Assembly: GCA_023663025.1 (NCBI GenBank)
Contig: JAMPIC010000024.1
Location: 1 to 29,079 of the forward strand
DNA length: 29,079 nucleotides
Source: Prevotella sp.
GTDB lineage: Bacteria > Bacillota > Clostridia > Oscillospirales > Ruminococcaceae
Direction of reading: 5' to 3'
The notes under the pieces are model-generated. The model had not been told where the DNA came from. It searched no databases and was given only the letters and a program-made list of their open reading frames with translations. Below, one piece after another: positions 6,968 through 14,666 of this stretch. How positions within the stretch are numbered: the stretch's first letter is position 1; every line of letters begins with the position of its first letter. The translations under genes and the position numbers were made by a program.

Positions 6968-7075
6968 AGTCCGCTGTGCGCATTTTTATAATGGCGTATG
7001 GCGGTTTTTTCTTTTGGCGCGGAGGTAATGTCACGTTTTTCCAAATGTACGATTTTGTTATTTTAACTTTTTCCC

Positions 7076-7085
7076 TGTCGAAAAA
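7076..7085 (+). promoter_or_regulatory. Candidate distal Spo0A box
   Basis: CCTGTCGAAAA (7075-7085) contains the exact core TGTCGAA of the known Spo0A-binding consensus TTTGTCRAAAA. It lies about 140 nt upstream of spo0A. Binding is inferred from the consensus and from the conserved recognition helix of the encoded protein. Confidence 0.5.
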
Positions 7086-7148
7086 CAGCGGAGAACATAT
7101 TGTTTCAGCGATTTTTGCCGCTTTTGGCAGAAACTTTTGCAGGAAATT

Positions 7149-7191
7149 TTTGTCAAAAGCTATTGATTTTCAAAGAGTTTTATGGTAAAAT
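7149..7191 (+). promoter_or_regulatory. spo0A promoter with overlapping 0A box
   Basis: TTGATT (7163-7168), 17 nt and TAAAAT (7186-7191) make a sigma-A type promoter ending 33 nt before the start codon. TTTGTCAAAAG (7149-7159) immediately upstream of the -35 matches 10 of 11 positions of the 0A box consensus TTTGTCRAAAA. This layout fits autoregulation. A clear sigma-H promoter was not found. Confidence 0.6.
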
Positions 7192-7224
7192 ATGGTAAGT
7201 AAAAATTACAGGAGGTACTTAAGT

Positions 7225-8019
7225 ATGGCAAACTCAACTAAAATTTTAATCTGTGACACCAACTGCGATTACAGCGAAGCGTTCTGCAGAAATATCGAAA
7301 TGGCGGGTTTCCAGTATAAGGTCTGCACTTTGGACGGCGGCGCGCTTACGGAAGAGATAAGAAGCTTTGAACCCGATATCGTGCTGTGCGATATGGTAAT
7401 GACCGGAACCGACGCCGCGGAGGTCATCGGCAAGGTAAACTCGGAACAATGCAAAAAGCCGTTCTTCATTGTCTCGTCGCTGTATAAAAACGCGTTTATG
7501 GAAAAAGAGATCATGTCCTTCAACAACGCGTATTTCATGCTGAAGCCCTTCGACGCGGACAGCCTTATCAGCATTATCAACAGGGTTTTGGCTGTGTCCT
7601 CGGATATTCTCGGCGGCAGCGTCGACAACAACGCTCAGACCGAAATAGTAGTAACCGACGTGCTTCACCAAATGGGTATTCCCGCGCATATAAAAGGTTA
7701 CCATTACCTCCGCGAGGCGATCGTGCTTTCTCTTGAGGACGAGGAAATGCTGGAATGCATTACCAAGCTGCTTTACCCGACGGTCGCGGAAAGGTTTGAA
7801 ACCACGCCCTCCCGCGTTGAGAGAGCTATCCGCCACGCTATCGAGACCGCATGGGACAGAGGCGATGTGGACGTACTTAACGGAATGTTCGGCTACACCG
7901 TAAGCGTAGGCAAGGGCAAGCCTACCAACTCGGAATTTATCGCGCTCATAACGGACAACCTCCGTCTGCGTTTCAGGCTTGCGGGACAAAAGAAAGAAAA
8001 GGTAAAAGCGGCTAAATAA
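7225..8019 (+). CDS. spo0A: Stage 0 sporulation response regulator Spo0A
   Basis: A 264-aa master regulator of sporulation entry. The receiver domain (about 5-120) has phosphoacceptor Asp56 in DIVLCDMVM, Ser84 and Lys107 (MLKPF). Its acidic pocket shows D11-T12 rather than two acidic residues, and the usual MP after the phosphoacceptor is absent. The C-terminal Spo0A DNA-binding domain (about 148-250) is unmistakable: VLHQMGIPAHIKGYHYLREAI, then TTPSRVERAIRHAIETAW (recognition helix) and FGYTVS followed by KPTNSEFIA. A short Lys-rich tail is extra. The start at 7225 has AGGAGG 9 nt upstream; an upstream in-frame ATG has no such site. The gene stands alone, followed by a strong terminator. Confidence 0.97.
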   Translation: MANSTKILICDTNCDYSEAFCRNIEMAGFQYKVCTLDGGALTEEIRSFEPDIVLCDMVMTGTDAAEVIGKVNSEQCKKPFFIVSSLYKNAFMEKEIMSFNNAYFMLKPFDADSLISIINRVLAVSSDILGGSVDNNAQTEIVVTDVLHQMGIPAHIKGYHYLREAIVLSLEDEEMLECITKLLYPTVAERFETTPSRVERAIRHAIETAWDRGDVDVLNGMFGYTVSVGKGKPTNSEFIALITDNLRLRFRLAGQKKEKVKAAK

Positions 8020-8037
8020 AACATATAAATATAACAC

Positions 8038-8064
8038 CCGTGGGACGGCATAGCCGTCCCACGG
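8038..8064 (+). other. Perfect 12-bp hairpin downstream of spo0A
   Basis: CCGTGGGACGGC (8038-8049) pairs perfectly with GCCGTCCCACGG (8053-8064) around an ATA loop. No T-tract follows, so termination is left to the next hairpin at 8090. It looks like a REP-type palindromic unit or a 3'-end protecting structure. Confidence 0.6.
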
Positions 8065-8089
8065 CGCTTGTCGGCTTGCCGGAATAAAG

Positions 8090-8119
8090 AAAAGGCTGCG
8101 CAGTTTACGCAGCCTTTTT
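8090..8119. terminator. Bidirectional terminator between spo0A and the GGDEF gene
   Basis: A perfect 11-bp stem (AAAAGGCTGCG 8090-8100 with CGCAGCCTTTT 8108-8118) has a 7-nt loop, with T's on the plus strand and A's on the other flank. It serves the convergent spo0A (plus) and the sensor-GGDEF gene (minus). Confidence 0.9.
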
Positions 8120-8176
8120 CAAAAACAAATACTTCCGTACAGCGGGAAATGTTACCGTCCCCCGATTATTGATTAT

Positions 8177-10120
8177 TTACATTCTGTCCCTGGAATACCC
8201 GCGGTGCTTGCGGTGAATGGCTTTCTGCTCATACATCAGTTCGTCCGCCGACTTTATGAACTCGTCTATAGACTTCTCCGAAGCGGGAGAAAGCGAACAC
8301 GTACCGCAGCTTGCCTCGATAAGATACGGCTTTCCCGAAGAGGCGTTGTAGTCGTCCAGATACGCCTTGAAGCGGTTCAGGAAGTCCTCGGCATAGCTGT
8401 CGGACAGGCATACGCCGGCGGCGATGTATTCGTCTCCTCCGAAACGGGCGACGATATCGCTGCTTCCCGCCGCCGCGCCCAAAGCCTTTGCTATGGTCGT
8501 GATGGCGTTGTCGCCCTCATGGTGACCGTAGGTATCGTTTATTCCCTTAAGGTTGTCGAGGTCGACCGAAACTATCATAAAGCCGCTTCCGTCCGCGATG
8601 CACCTGTCGTACAGCTTGGGAGTGAACTGATAAAATCCGCGGCGGTTATAGAGATTTGTCATGGAATCCCTTATGTACATATCTTCAAGTCTGCCCACCA
8701 CAGTTTTAAGCTCGGATTGGATACGCGCGTTTTCGAGAACCCTGCTGATATTGGTTATCAGAGTATGGAGCAGATGGAAATTCCTTTCCACAAATCTAAA
8801 TTCAAACGCCACATACCCAATCGTTCTGTCCTGAAAATGCAGGGGAATAAAGGTAATATTGTCATATTTATCCATAATCTCGTCAAATTGCGGAAGCAGC
8901 TCCGCCGTGTTAAACGGTTTAAGGAAATCAAACGTTTCGCCGTTTACCCCGTGAAGAACATACTCTATCTTATCGCTGTAGCCTTTTCTTTGGTATTCGT
9001 CGTAGGACTGATAAACGTCCTCCAGACGTTCAACGCCGGTCACAAAGTTGTCGCATACGCACAGCCAGCACTCCTTTGTCCACAGGTCTTTAAGGAAAGG
9101 CTTGATCTTTTCAAGAGTCTCGTCAAAAGAATAAGTGCCCGTCGCCGCCTCGGACATCTGAACTATCCTGTCGGAAAAGCCGTTCCAAAGGTCGATCTGC
9201 TCATACAGCTCACGTTTGATAAGGTTATCTTCGGTGGAAAGCCTTGCCGCTTCGCAGCCGCAGGATTCGCGGTACAAAATAGTGCCGTTAATTATTTCGC
9301 TGCCGACGGGCGGTATCTCCCCTTTTATTATCTGAAATGTACGCTTTGCGGCGGTCTTGCCCGCGCCTTTCAAATCCCTCATAAGCGTGGTTATGGACGG
9401 GAAATGCGTATTTCCCTCCGGAATGCCGTCTATACCCGTAACGATAACGTCGTCGGGGACGAGATACCCCAGCTCGTTAAGCTTTGAGCACACTCCCACA
9501 GCCATTGAGTCGTTCGCGCATATAAAGGCTTCGGGCATGGAATGAAACTTGTCGTAATGCCGCTGCACCGCTTCGGCGGCTCCAGCCCACCAAAAATATC
9601 CGTAGTCCACGCTGTCCTCGGTGACTTCCAGACCGTACTCCGCCATAACGCTGCGGAAAACTTCCTCTCTCGCGTCGGAAACGTCGTTTCCTTTCATTGC
9701 ACCGAGGAACTTTATATCCTTTGCGCTGTGCTCGGTGATAACATGGCGGATAACCTCGTCCAGCGCTTCCTCGTAAGCCTGAGAGATGGAATAAGCGGAA
9801 TCTGTATCCCCGTCTATGGAAATTATCGGAACGCTGTGTTCACGGGCTTTGGCGACAAGCGTCTCCGCAGCCGAACCTTTATCCACAAACGTCATTGACA
9901 TAATTACAAGCGCGTCTATAAGCTTTAAGTTTATCAGATTAAAGATATTGATTTCACCGATGTCGTGAGCGTCCCCGTCGAACTTATTTGACAGCGACTG
10001 AAACCAGAGTACGCGAAGTCCCAGCTCCGAACATTCGTCGACGAAGCTTTGCACAAGCGGGTTATTGTAGAAACCGTCGGTGCCGCATGAGACCAAGGCA
10101 ACAATGCCATTCTTTTCCAT
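8177..10120 (-). CDS. LacI-type sugar-sensor domain fused to GGDEF diguanylate cyclase
   Basis: A 647-aa protein with no signal peptide or membrane segment, so probably a cytoplasmic sensor. Residues 5-280 form a periplasmic-binding-protein-like fold of the LacI/GalR class without the usual DNA-binding helix-turn-helix; the domain ends with YRESCGCEA (about 282-289). A middle region (300-475) with GAF-like features follows, then a GGDEF domain (about 485-640) containing DSMTNLYNRRGF and the active-site loop RFGGDEY (559-565). GGDEY, a tolerated form of GGDEF, suggests synthesis of cyclic di-GMP from two GTP. The inhibitory I-site (RxxD) position reads GSSD (552-555), so product inhibition is probably absent. 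The start has GAGGGG 11 nt upstream. The ligand is unknown. Confidence 0.88.
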   Translation of the reverse strand: MEKNGIVALVSCGTDGFYNNPLVQSFVDECSELGLRVLWFQSLSNKFDGDAHDIGEINIFNLINLKLIDALVIMSMTFVDKGSAAETLVAKAREHSVPIISIDGDTDSAYSISQAYEEALDEVIRHVITEHSAKDIKFLGAMKGNDVSDAREEVFRSVMAEYGLEVTEDSVDYGYFWWAGAAEAVQRHYDKFHSMPEAFICANDSMAVGVCSKLNELGYLVPDDVIVTGIDGIPEGNTHFPSITTLMRDLKGAGKTAAKRTFQIIKGEIPPVGSEIINGTILYRESCGCEAARLSTEDNLIKRELYEQIDLWNGFSDRIVQMSEAATGTYSFDETLEKIKPFLKDLWTKECWLCVCDNFVTGVERLEDVYQSYDEYQRKGYSDKIEYVLHGVNGETFDFLKPFNTAELLPQFDEIMDKYDNITFIPLHFQDRTIGYVAFEFRFVERNFHLLHTLITNISRVLENARIQSELKTVVGRLEDMYIRDSMTNLYNRRGFYQFTPKLYDRCIADGSGFMIVSVDLDNLKGINDTYGHHEGDNAITTIAKALGAAAGSSDIVARFGGDEYIAAGVCLSDSYAEDFLNRFKAYLDDYNASSGKPYLIEASCGTCSLSPASEKSIDEFIKSADELMYEQKAIHRKHRGYSRDRM

Positions 10121-10210
10121 TTTGCGATCATCCCCTCAAAGCGAGTTGCTCATTTCAATAATTCCACATATATAGAAAGCGTAAATCTCCACATTAATAA
10201 TTCTTAAATA

Positions 10211-10243
10211 ATTATACCACTATTGTACATACACAATAATGTG
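10211..10243 (-). promoter_or_regulatory. Candidate promoter and overlapping dyads of the sensor-GGDEF gene
   Basis: On the minus strand, TTATTG (10234-10239), 17 nt and TATAAT (10211-10216). Two overlapping inverted repeats cover the -35 region: TTGT-N6-ACAA (10223-10236) and CACA-N4-TGTG (10232-10243). They are possible operator half-sites. The leader to the start codon is about 85 nt. Confidence 0.45.
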
Positions 10244-10291
10244 CAAATTATTAACAAATTATAAATAATTCATAAATTCAATAAAACTTGC

Positions 10292-10331
10292 AAAAAAATC
10301 ACAGAATTTCACATGAAATCCTGTGATTTTT
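10292..10331 (-). terminator. Terminator of the 104-aa gene
   Basis: A long hairpin with outer stem AAAAATCACAG (10294-10304)/CTGTGATTTTT (10321-10331), one A-C mismatch and an inner stem ATTTC/GAAAT. On the minus strand seven T's follow. It is 23 nt past the stop at 10355. Confidence 0.85.
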
Positions 10332-10354
10332 GCATAACCTTTTAATTCACCGTT

Positions 10355-10669
10355 TTACTGCCTTGAAAGCCATGCGTAAGCAATGTCGAGAGCCTCGTAA
10401 AGACTGCTTTTTTCGCTCTGCTTTTTGATAGCTTCCATAGGGGAGAGCTTCTCGTCCGTAGCCATTTTGTAGATCTTGACCCTGCTTGCCACTTCCAGAT
10501 CGCCCACCTTGGTTTTTTCGGTTATCTGCATCCAGACAACGTACTCGTCGTTCATATTTCCGAAATATATCTCGTCCTTATTTCTTACCAAAGGGTATCC
10601 CTTATAGCGGAGAAAGCTGTTCTCCGCAGCGATATCTTCATTTGTCCGGACAGTTTTATTTTCTGCCAA
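10355..10669 (-). CDS. Unrecognised 104-aa soluble protein
   Basis: No known family was recognised. The 104-aa product is soluble and charged, with no signal peptide or membrane span. The middle is beta-rich and aromatic (GYPLVRNKDEIYFG, then DEYVVWMQI), followed by a short strand (ASRVKIYKM) and a C-terminal helical part (SPMEAIKKQSEKSSLYEAL, ending AYAWLSRQ). The start is a TTG at 10669 with AAAGGAGG 8 nt upstream, which is strong support. It has its own consensus-like promoter and a strong terminator, so it is a real single-gene unit that is probably well expressed. Function is unknown. Confidence 0.8.
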   Translation of the reverse strand: MAENKTVRTNEDIAAENSFLRYKGYPLVRNKDEIYFGNMNDEYVVWMQITEKTKVGDLEVASRVKIYKMATDEKLSPMEAIKKQSEKSSLYEALDIAYAWLSRQ

Positions 10670-10734
10670 TGCAATTTCCTCCTTTTCTCGTCGTTAAATG
10701 CAAGCTTTTATTCCGTATCGGTGTGTACCGCAGA

Positions 10735-10798
10735 CGGAACGTCCCAATTTTGTTCCGAGTGCTGAAATAATTATAACACATTATTTTCACAATTTCAA
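10735..10798 (-). promoter_or_regulatory. Promoter and 5' leader hairpin of the 104-aa gene
   Basis: On the minus strand, TTGAAA (10793-10798), 17 nt and TATAAT (10770-10775). The start point would be near 10763. A dyad CGGAAC (10735-10740)/GTTCCG (10752-10757) sits at the very start of the predicted transcript. It may stabilise the 5' end or bind a regulator. Confidence 0.7.
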
Positions 10799-10951
10799 CA
10801 GAATTTTATAAAAAACCCGCAAAATTTTTCCGCCGCTCCGTGACGGTACGGAAAATGCCGTTCCGCATTGTATTTTTCCTCCGCAAAAGCGGCAGCCTTA
10901 CAAGTATACATCGTTCAAACGAAAAACTCCGTCGAAAGCCGCGGTTTGATA

Positions 10952-12415
10952 TTACCAGTTTATCACAATATCCTCGCCGTTTTCGTAAAGCTCCAGATTT
11001 TTGATAAATCTGTCCACATAAGTTTGCTGACACCTGTACTCGGAGCGTCCGTTAAGGCGCACCACAGCCTGTCTGTTTCCGAACGGGATAAATTCTATCA
11101 GGTCTCCCCCGCCGTCTCTTGTGACTATCTCGACCGTCAGGGACGGCTCCGCAGAAACGTCCTCGAAGTAAAGCTCGCTGCTGGGAGCGCGCAGTATGAA
11201 CTGGTACAGGCTCTTGAAAGCGTCGCCGTCCACGGCTTCTCCGTTCAGGGAGACGGCAAAATCGTCCGCGCCGCCCGAAACCGTGAAGTTCATTGTTTTG
11301 TCCCCGGCTGTGATGTTCAGCTTGTCAACGTCGTACACATAGTTGCCGGTGTACATTGTGGTAACGATTTCCAGCGGCTTTACGGTCAGCCAGGGCAGGC
11401 TGCTTTCCGAAAAGATGTAGATGATATTTATTCCGTCCACATAGACGTATCTGCCCTCTTTTTTGCCCTCCTCGTTGATGAATTCGTTTCCCACCTTGAA
11501 GTGAAGCACGTCGCCGCCGTTTATTTCGGCAGTGACCTCGGCTGCGGGAGCGTTCATTCCGCTTGCTTCAAGGTCGTCCTCGTTGGGATTGAGCACCGCC
11601 AGATCGCTTGCCGCAAGCCCGAATATTCCGTCGGTAATGTCCGACGAGGTCTGCGGGTTAAGGTCGCGGAAAACAGGCTCGCTCATAACGTAAAGCGACG
11701 AATTTGCGGTCATTGCCTCGCTGTCGTCAAGACGGACGTCGTACTCGATAACGATATCGTAATCCAGATCGGCGCGTTTTACCGTCAGCTTGTTTATTTT
11801 GGTGTAATCGGTGGTATCGTTTTCGTCTGCGGCGGCTCTTACGCTGTAGACCGTTTTGTTTATGAGAGCGTACTTGTCCTCCAAAAAGCAGCTGAGCGCG
11901 GTGTTGAACACGGTGTAGACCGTTGTTTCGCCGTCCAGCATAACGTACCGCTTCGTCTCCTCGGGGGTAAGGTTGCCGATGAGAAGTTTTTTCACGGTAT
12001 TGGCGCTGTCGGAAAATTCCGCCGTAAAGACCGCCGACGGAGCGTCCAGACCGTAGATGGAAATGTCCTCGGGATCTTCGACTACCGTCTGCTGAGCGGT
12101 AAGACTTGACGAGTTGTCCACCAGCTTTGACATAACGCTGCCGCTGAGGGGAAGATTTGCGATATCCATAACCGTCCACACGGCGGAATCGCCCTCTCCC
12201 ACGCGCACAACCTCGTATGCGCCTTTTTCGTTCTCGATCGTAAGCTTTGCAAGATCGGCGGGAGCTTTATCGTACAGAAGCGAAGTCGTGACTTCCTCCT
12301 CGGCGGTATCCTCCCGCTTCTCCTCGGGAGCGGTCTTAACGAGCGCGAACACGGCAATTCCCAGAACCGCCGCAATGACGCAGACAATTATTATCAGCCT
12401 GATATTTTTCTTCAT
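10952..12415 (-). CDS. DUF4340-type accessory protein of an ABC-2 transporter module
   Basis: A 487-aa protein with one N-terminal membrane anchor (about 6-27, IRLIIIVCVIAAVLGIAVFALV). A short acidic linker and a large extracytoplasmic beta-rich region with repeated units of the DUF4340 style follow, for example KLTIENEKGAYEVV, AVFTAEFS with KKLLIGN, and FKVGN. The last gene of a four-gene operon, it starts within the TAATG overlap with the GldG-like gene (stop and start share one A), with AGGAGG upstream. The pairing of GldG-like and DUF4340 proteins with an ABC-2 exporter recurs in Clostridia, but no substrate or function is established. The DUF4340 assignment rests on context plus general architecture. 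Confidence 0.8.
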   Translation of the reverse strand: MKKNIRLIIIVCVIAAVLGIAVFALVKTAPEEKREDTAEEEVTTSLLYDKAPADLAKLTIENEKGAYEVVRVGEGDSAVWTVMDIANLPLSGSVMSKLVDNSSSLTAQQTVVEDPEDISIYGLDAPSAVFTAEFSDSANTVKKLLIGNLTPEETKRYVMLDGETTVYTVFNTALSCFLEDKYALINKTVYSVRAAADENDTTDYTKINKLTVKRADLDYDIVIEYDVRLDDSEAMTANSSLYVMSEPVFRDLNPQTSSDITDGIFGLAASDLAVLNPNEDDLEASGMNAPAAEVTAEINGGDVLHFKVGNEFINEEGKKEGRYVYVDGINIIYIFSESSLPWLTVKPLEIVTTMYTGNYVYDVDKLNITAGDKTMNFTVSGGADDFAVSLNGEAVDGDAFKSLYQFILRAPSSELYFEDVSAEPSLTVEIVTRDGGGDLIEFIPFGNRQAVVRLNGRSEYRCQQTYVDRFIKNLELYENGEDIVINW

Positions 12416-13938
12416 TACTTATGTCTCCTCCTGAGCCATACAACGATACCGGCAGCAGCAGCCGCTCCGGGAACAACGAACATAAATATGATCCTCATGA
12501 CCGATATCTGGGATTCGGTCGCCTGATAGTTCTGTCCCGAAAGATCCTTGTCGATAATGTCGATACCGTTTTCCTTGCCGGAAATCTTATTCACTATCGA
12601 AATGAAGTAATCGCCGTTGTTGAAATACGTCTGGCTTGTATAGCTGTTGTTGAGCATTGTATCCGAGCTTATAACGAGAAGATTGGAAAGAATCTGCTCG
12701 TTGTCTTTGAAAACGTATTTGTTCGCCAGAACCATAAGCGGGACTTCCGTCTCCTTGATATCGGGCATAACGCCGGTTTCGGAGTACTCGCGGGTCATTT
12801 CCTCGGTGAGGGCGTAACCCGTCTCGGCTGTGTTCAGCAGGGAATATACGGAAACGTTTCCTCTGTGGTCGAAAAGCAGCTCGAGCGGTCTTGCGTAGTA
12901 CAGAGCTATCGGGTTTGTCAGAGTTTCCGAGGGAATGCCGCCCGTATAGCTTACGGACGCGCCGTCGCCGGAGGATATGGTTCCGCTGTCGCCGATGTAG
13001 GTCACAAAGCCGTATCCCGCCGAGCCGGTGAGAATGTTCTGCTGATTGCTGTCGCTGACTATTCCGCTGACCGCCTTAACGCCCCATTCCGCAAGGAAAG
13101 CGTCGATATTCGGCGTGGCGTTCTGCGCGGTGCTGGCGAGGTAGATCATGTTTTTGCCGTAGTTTCCGTCATTTTCCATAAAGCTGTAGAGCTTGTCCAC
13201 CAGTTCCTCGGAAAAATCGTTCAGCGGCGAATTTACCACGATAAGGGAAGCGTCCTCGGGAATTTCCTCCGTGAGCGGGTCGATCTTCACCACGTCGAAG
13301 CCGTCGTCCTCCAGCATTGACCGCACGTTTCCCTCCACTGCGCTTTCGGTGACGATATCAAGGTACACCGCCGTTTTGGGGTTCGGGTCGGTGATGTACA
13401 TTATCGCCGAGGTAAGGGTCTTTTCCGCCTTTGAGGAAACGATATTCTGGGACATCGTATAGTAGTTTACCTCCGTGTTGAAAAGATCGTTTATGGAAAT
13501 TACCCTTATCCTGTTCGTGTCGGAGTTGAAAAGCACAATGCTGTTTTCGGAAATGCTTCCGCTGTAGTACTGCTTGTACTTGTCCACATAAGTGGGATTG
13601 ACGGTCATGTCCACAAAATTAAGGGACACCCTGCCGCTTCCCGCCGCGTATTTTTTCAGCACCTCATACGCCTGCTTGATGTACTTGCTGTCGGAGTTCT
13701 GGAATACCACCTCGTCAACCGTGGTGCAAATCTCCACGTTTTCCGTCAGTGAGGCAAGGTAATCCTTTGTCTCATCGGTGATGGCGAAGTCCTTGTTGGG
13801 GGTGAGGTCAAGATTCATGTTCACTCTGTCCGAAAACAGCGCGATTATCACGTTTACAAGAATTACCAGCACTGTAACAACAACGGTAATGACCATTGCC
13901 GCCGTACCGTATTTAAGCTTTTTGGTATTTATCTTCAT
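12415..13938 (-). CDS. GldG-like ABC transporter auxiliary protein
   Basis: A 507-aa protein with an N-terminal membrane span (about 14-36), a large extracytoplasmic part and a C-terminal span (about 480-500) ending in RRRHK. Features of the GldG/ABC_transp_aux family: LDLTPNKDFAITDETKDYL near the N-terminus, a repeat-like region with EKTLTSAIMYIT, and a Rossmann-like middle (DASLIVVNSPLNDFSEELVD). In Bacteroidota, GldG works with GldA and GldF in a gliding-related ABC complex. Here gliding itself is not implied; the complex is probably an exporter or envelope machine. The start has AAAGGAG before ATG, 20 nt after the permease stop. It overlaps the DUF4340 gene by one base. Confidence 0.85.
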   Translation of the reverse strand: MKINTKKLKYGTAAMVITVVVTVLVILVNVIIALFSDRVNMNLDLTPNKDFAITDETKDYLASLTENVEICTTVDEVVFQNSDSKYIKQAYEVLKKYAAGSGRVSLNFVDMTVNPTYVDKYKQYYSGSISENSIVLFNSDTNRIRVISINDLFNTEVNYYTMSQNIVSSKAEKTLTSAIMYITDPNPKTAVYLDIVTESAVEGNVRSMLEDDGFDVVKIDPLTEEIPEDASLIVVNSPLNDFSEELVDKLYSFMENDGNYGKNMIYLASTAQNATPNIDAFLAEWGVKAVSGIVSDSNQQNILTGSAGYGFVTYIGDSGTISSGDGASVSYTGGIPSETLTNPIALYYARPLELLFDHRGNVSVYSLLNTAETGYALTEEMTREYSETGVMPDIKETEVPLMVLANKYVFKDNEQILSNLLVISSDTMLNNSYTSQTYFNNGDYFISIVNKISGKENGIDIIDKDLSGQNYQATESQISVMRIIFMFVVPGAAAAAGIVVWLRRRHK

Positions 13939-13958
13939 ATCGGTATCTCCTTTCCCGT

Positions 13959-14666
13959 TTATGCCCAGCGGCGCTTTTCAAGGGCGCGCACCGTGAGAAA
14001 GTTGAATATGAAAATCACGCTGAGAAAAAATATCACATTCGGCAGGCTGAACAGTCCCGTGGAGAACTCGGAGTATCTGCTGTAGAAACCCAGCGCAGCC
14101 ATGATCTTTCTGAGCCATTCCACCTGGACTACGCCCGCAAGCATATCTATCATAAAGAAGAACATTATTATGATAAAGCTTAAGATAGCCGCGACCACCT
14201 GACTTTCCGTCATTGCGGACACAAACACGCCTATGGCGGTAAAGCTTGCTCCCAGCAGCACCAGAGCCGCCAGGTTGCCTATGACCGTCGCCCAGGCAAG
14301 GTATCCCGACAGTCCGAAAAGGACTACGGCGTACACCGCGTAAATGGCTATGGCGCAGAGGAAAACGCAGGTCGCCGCAAGAAATTTCCCCATTACCACC
14401 GAAAACAGGTTGACGGGAGCGGTCAGCAGACACTGGTCTGTTTTCTGACGTTTTTCCTCCGTGAACAGCCGCATGGTCAGCAGCGGCAGCAGTATCATCA
14501 GAATATTGAACGCGCACTGGAAAACGTAGGACATATCCGTCAGTCCGTAGTAAACGTTGTAGTTGACAAAATAAGTCGCCGTGTACAGATAGAACACGGT
14601 AATGAAAATATAAGCGATAGGCGAGGTGAAATAAGCCTTCAGCTCGCGCCTGAAAATAGCGCCCAT
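13959..14666 (-). CDS. ABC-2 type permease (GldF-like)
   Basis: A 235-aa integral membrane protein with about six spans. The N-terminus (MGAIFRRELKAYFTSPIAYI) is the usual amphipathic start of ABC-2 permeases of the GldF/NosY kind. A following cytoplasmic segment LTMRLFTEEKRQKTDQCLL is a family hallmark. It forms the channel partner of the ATPase encoded just upstream. The start ATG lies in TAATG, sharing its A with the ATPase stop codon. Expression is therefore coupled. Substrate is unknown. Confidence 0.9.
   Translation of the reverse strand: MGAIFRRELKAYFTSPIAYIFITVFYLYTATYFVNYNVYYGLTDMSYVFQCAFNILMILLPLLTMRLFTEEKRQKTDQCLLTAPVNLFSVVMGKFLAATCVFLCAIAIYAVYAVVLFGLSGYLAWATVIGNLAALVLLGASFTAIGVFVSAMTESQVVAAILSFIIIMFFFMIDMLAGVVQVEWLRKIMAALGFYSRYSEFSTGLFSLPNVIFFLSVIFIFNFLTVRALEKRRWA

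Noticed and set aside
7139..7170. Sigma-H promoter for spo0A
   Set aside because: GCAGGAAAT fits a sigma-H -35 element, but no GAAT-type -10 lies at the right distance.
8204..9487. Plus-strand open frame opposite the sensor-GGDEF gene
   Set aside because: It mirrors a gene with clear LacI-type and GGDEF motifs and has no start signal.
10868..12109. Long open frame on the plus strand (413 codons) opposite the DUF4340-like gene
   Set aside because: The reverse-strand gene has a promoter context, ribosome site and operon overlap; the plus-strand frame has no family features.
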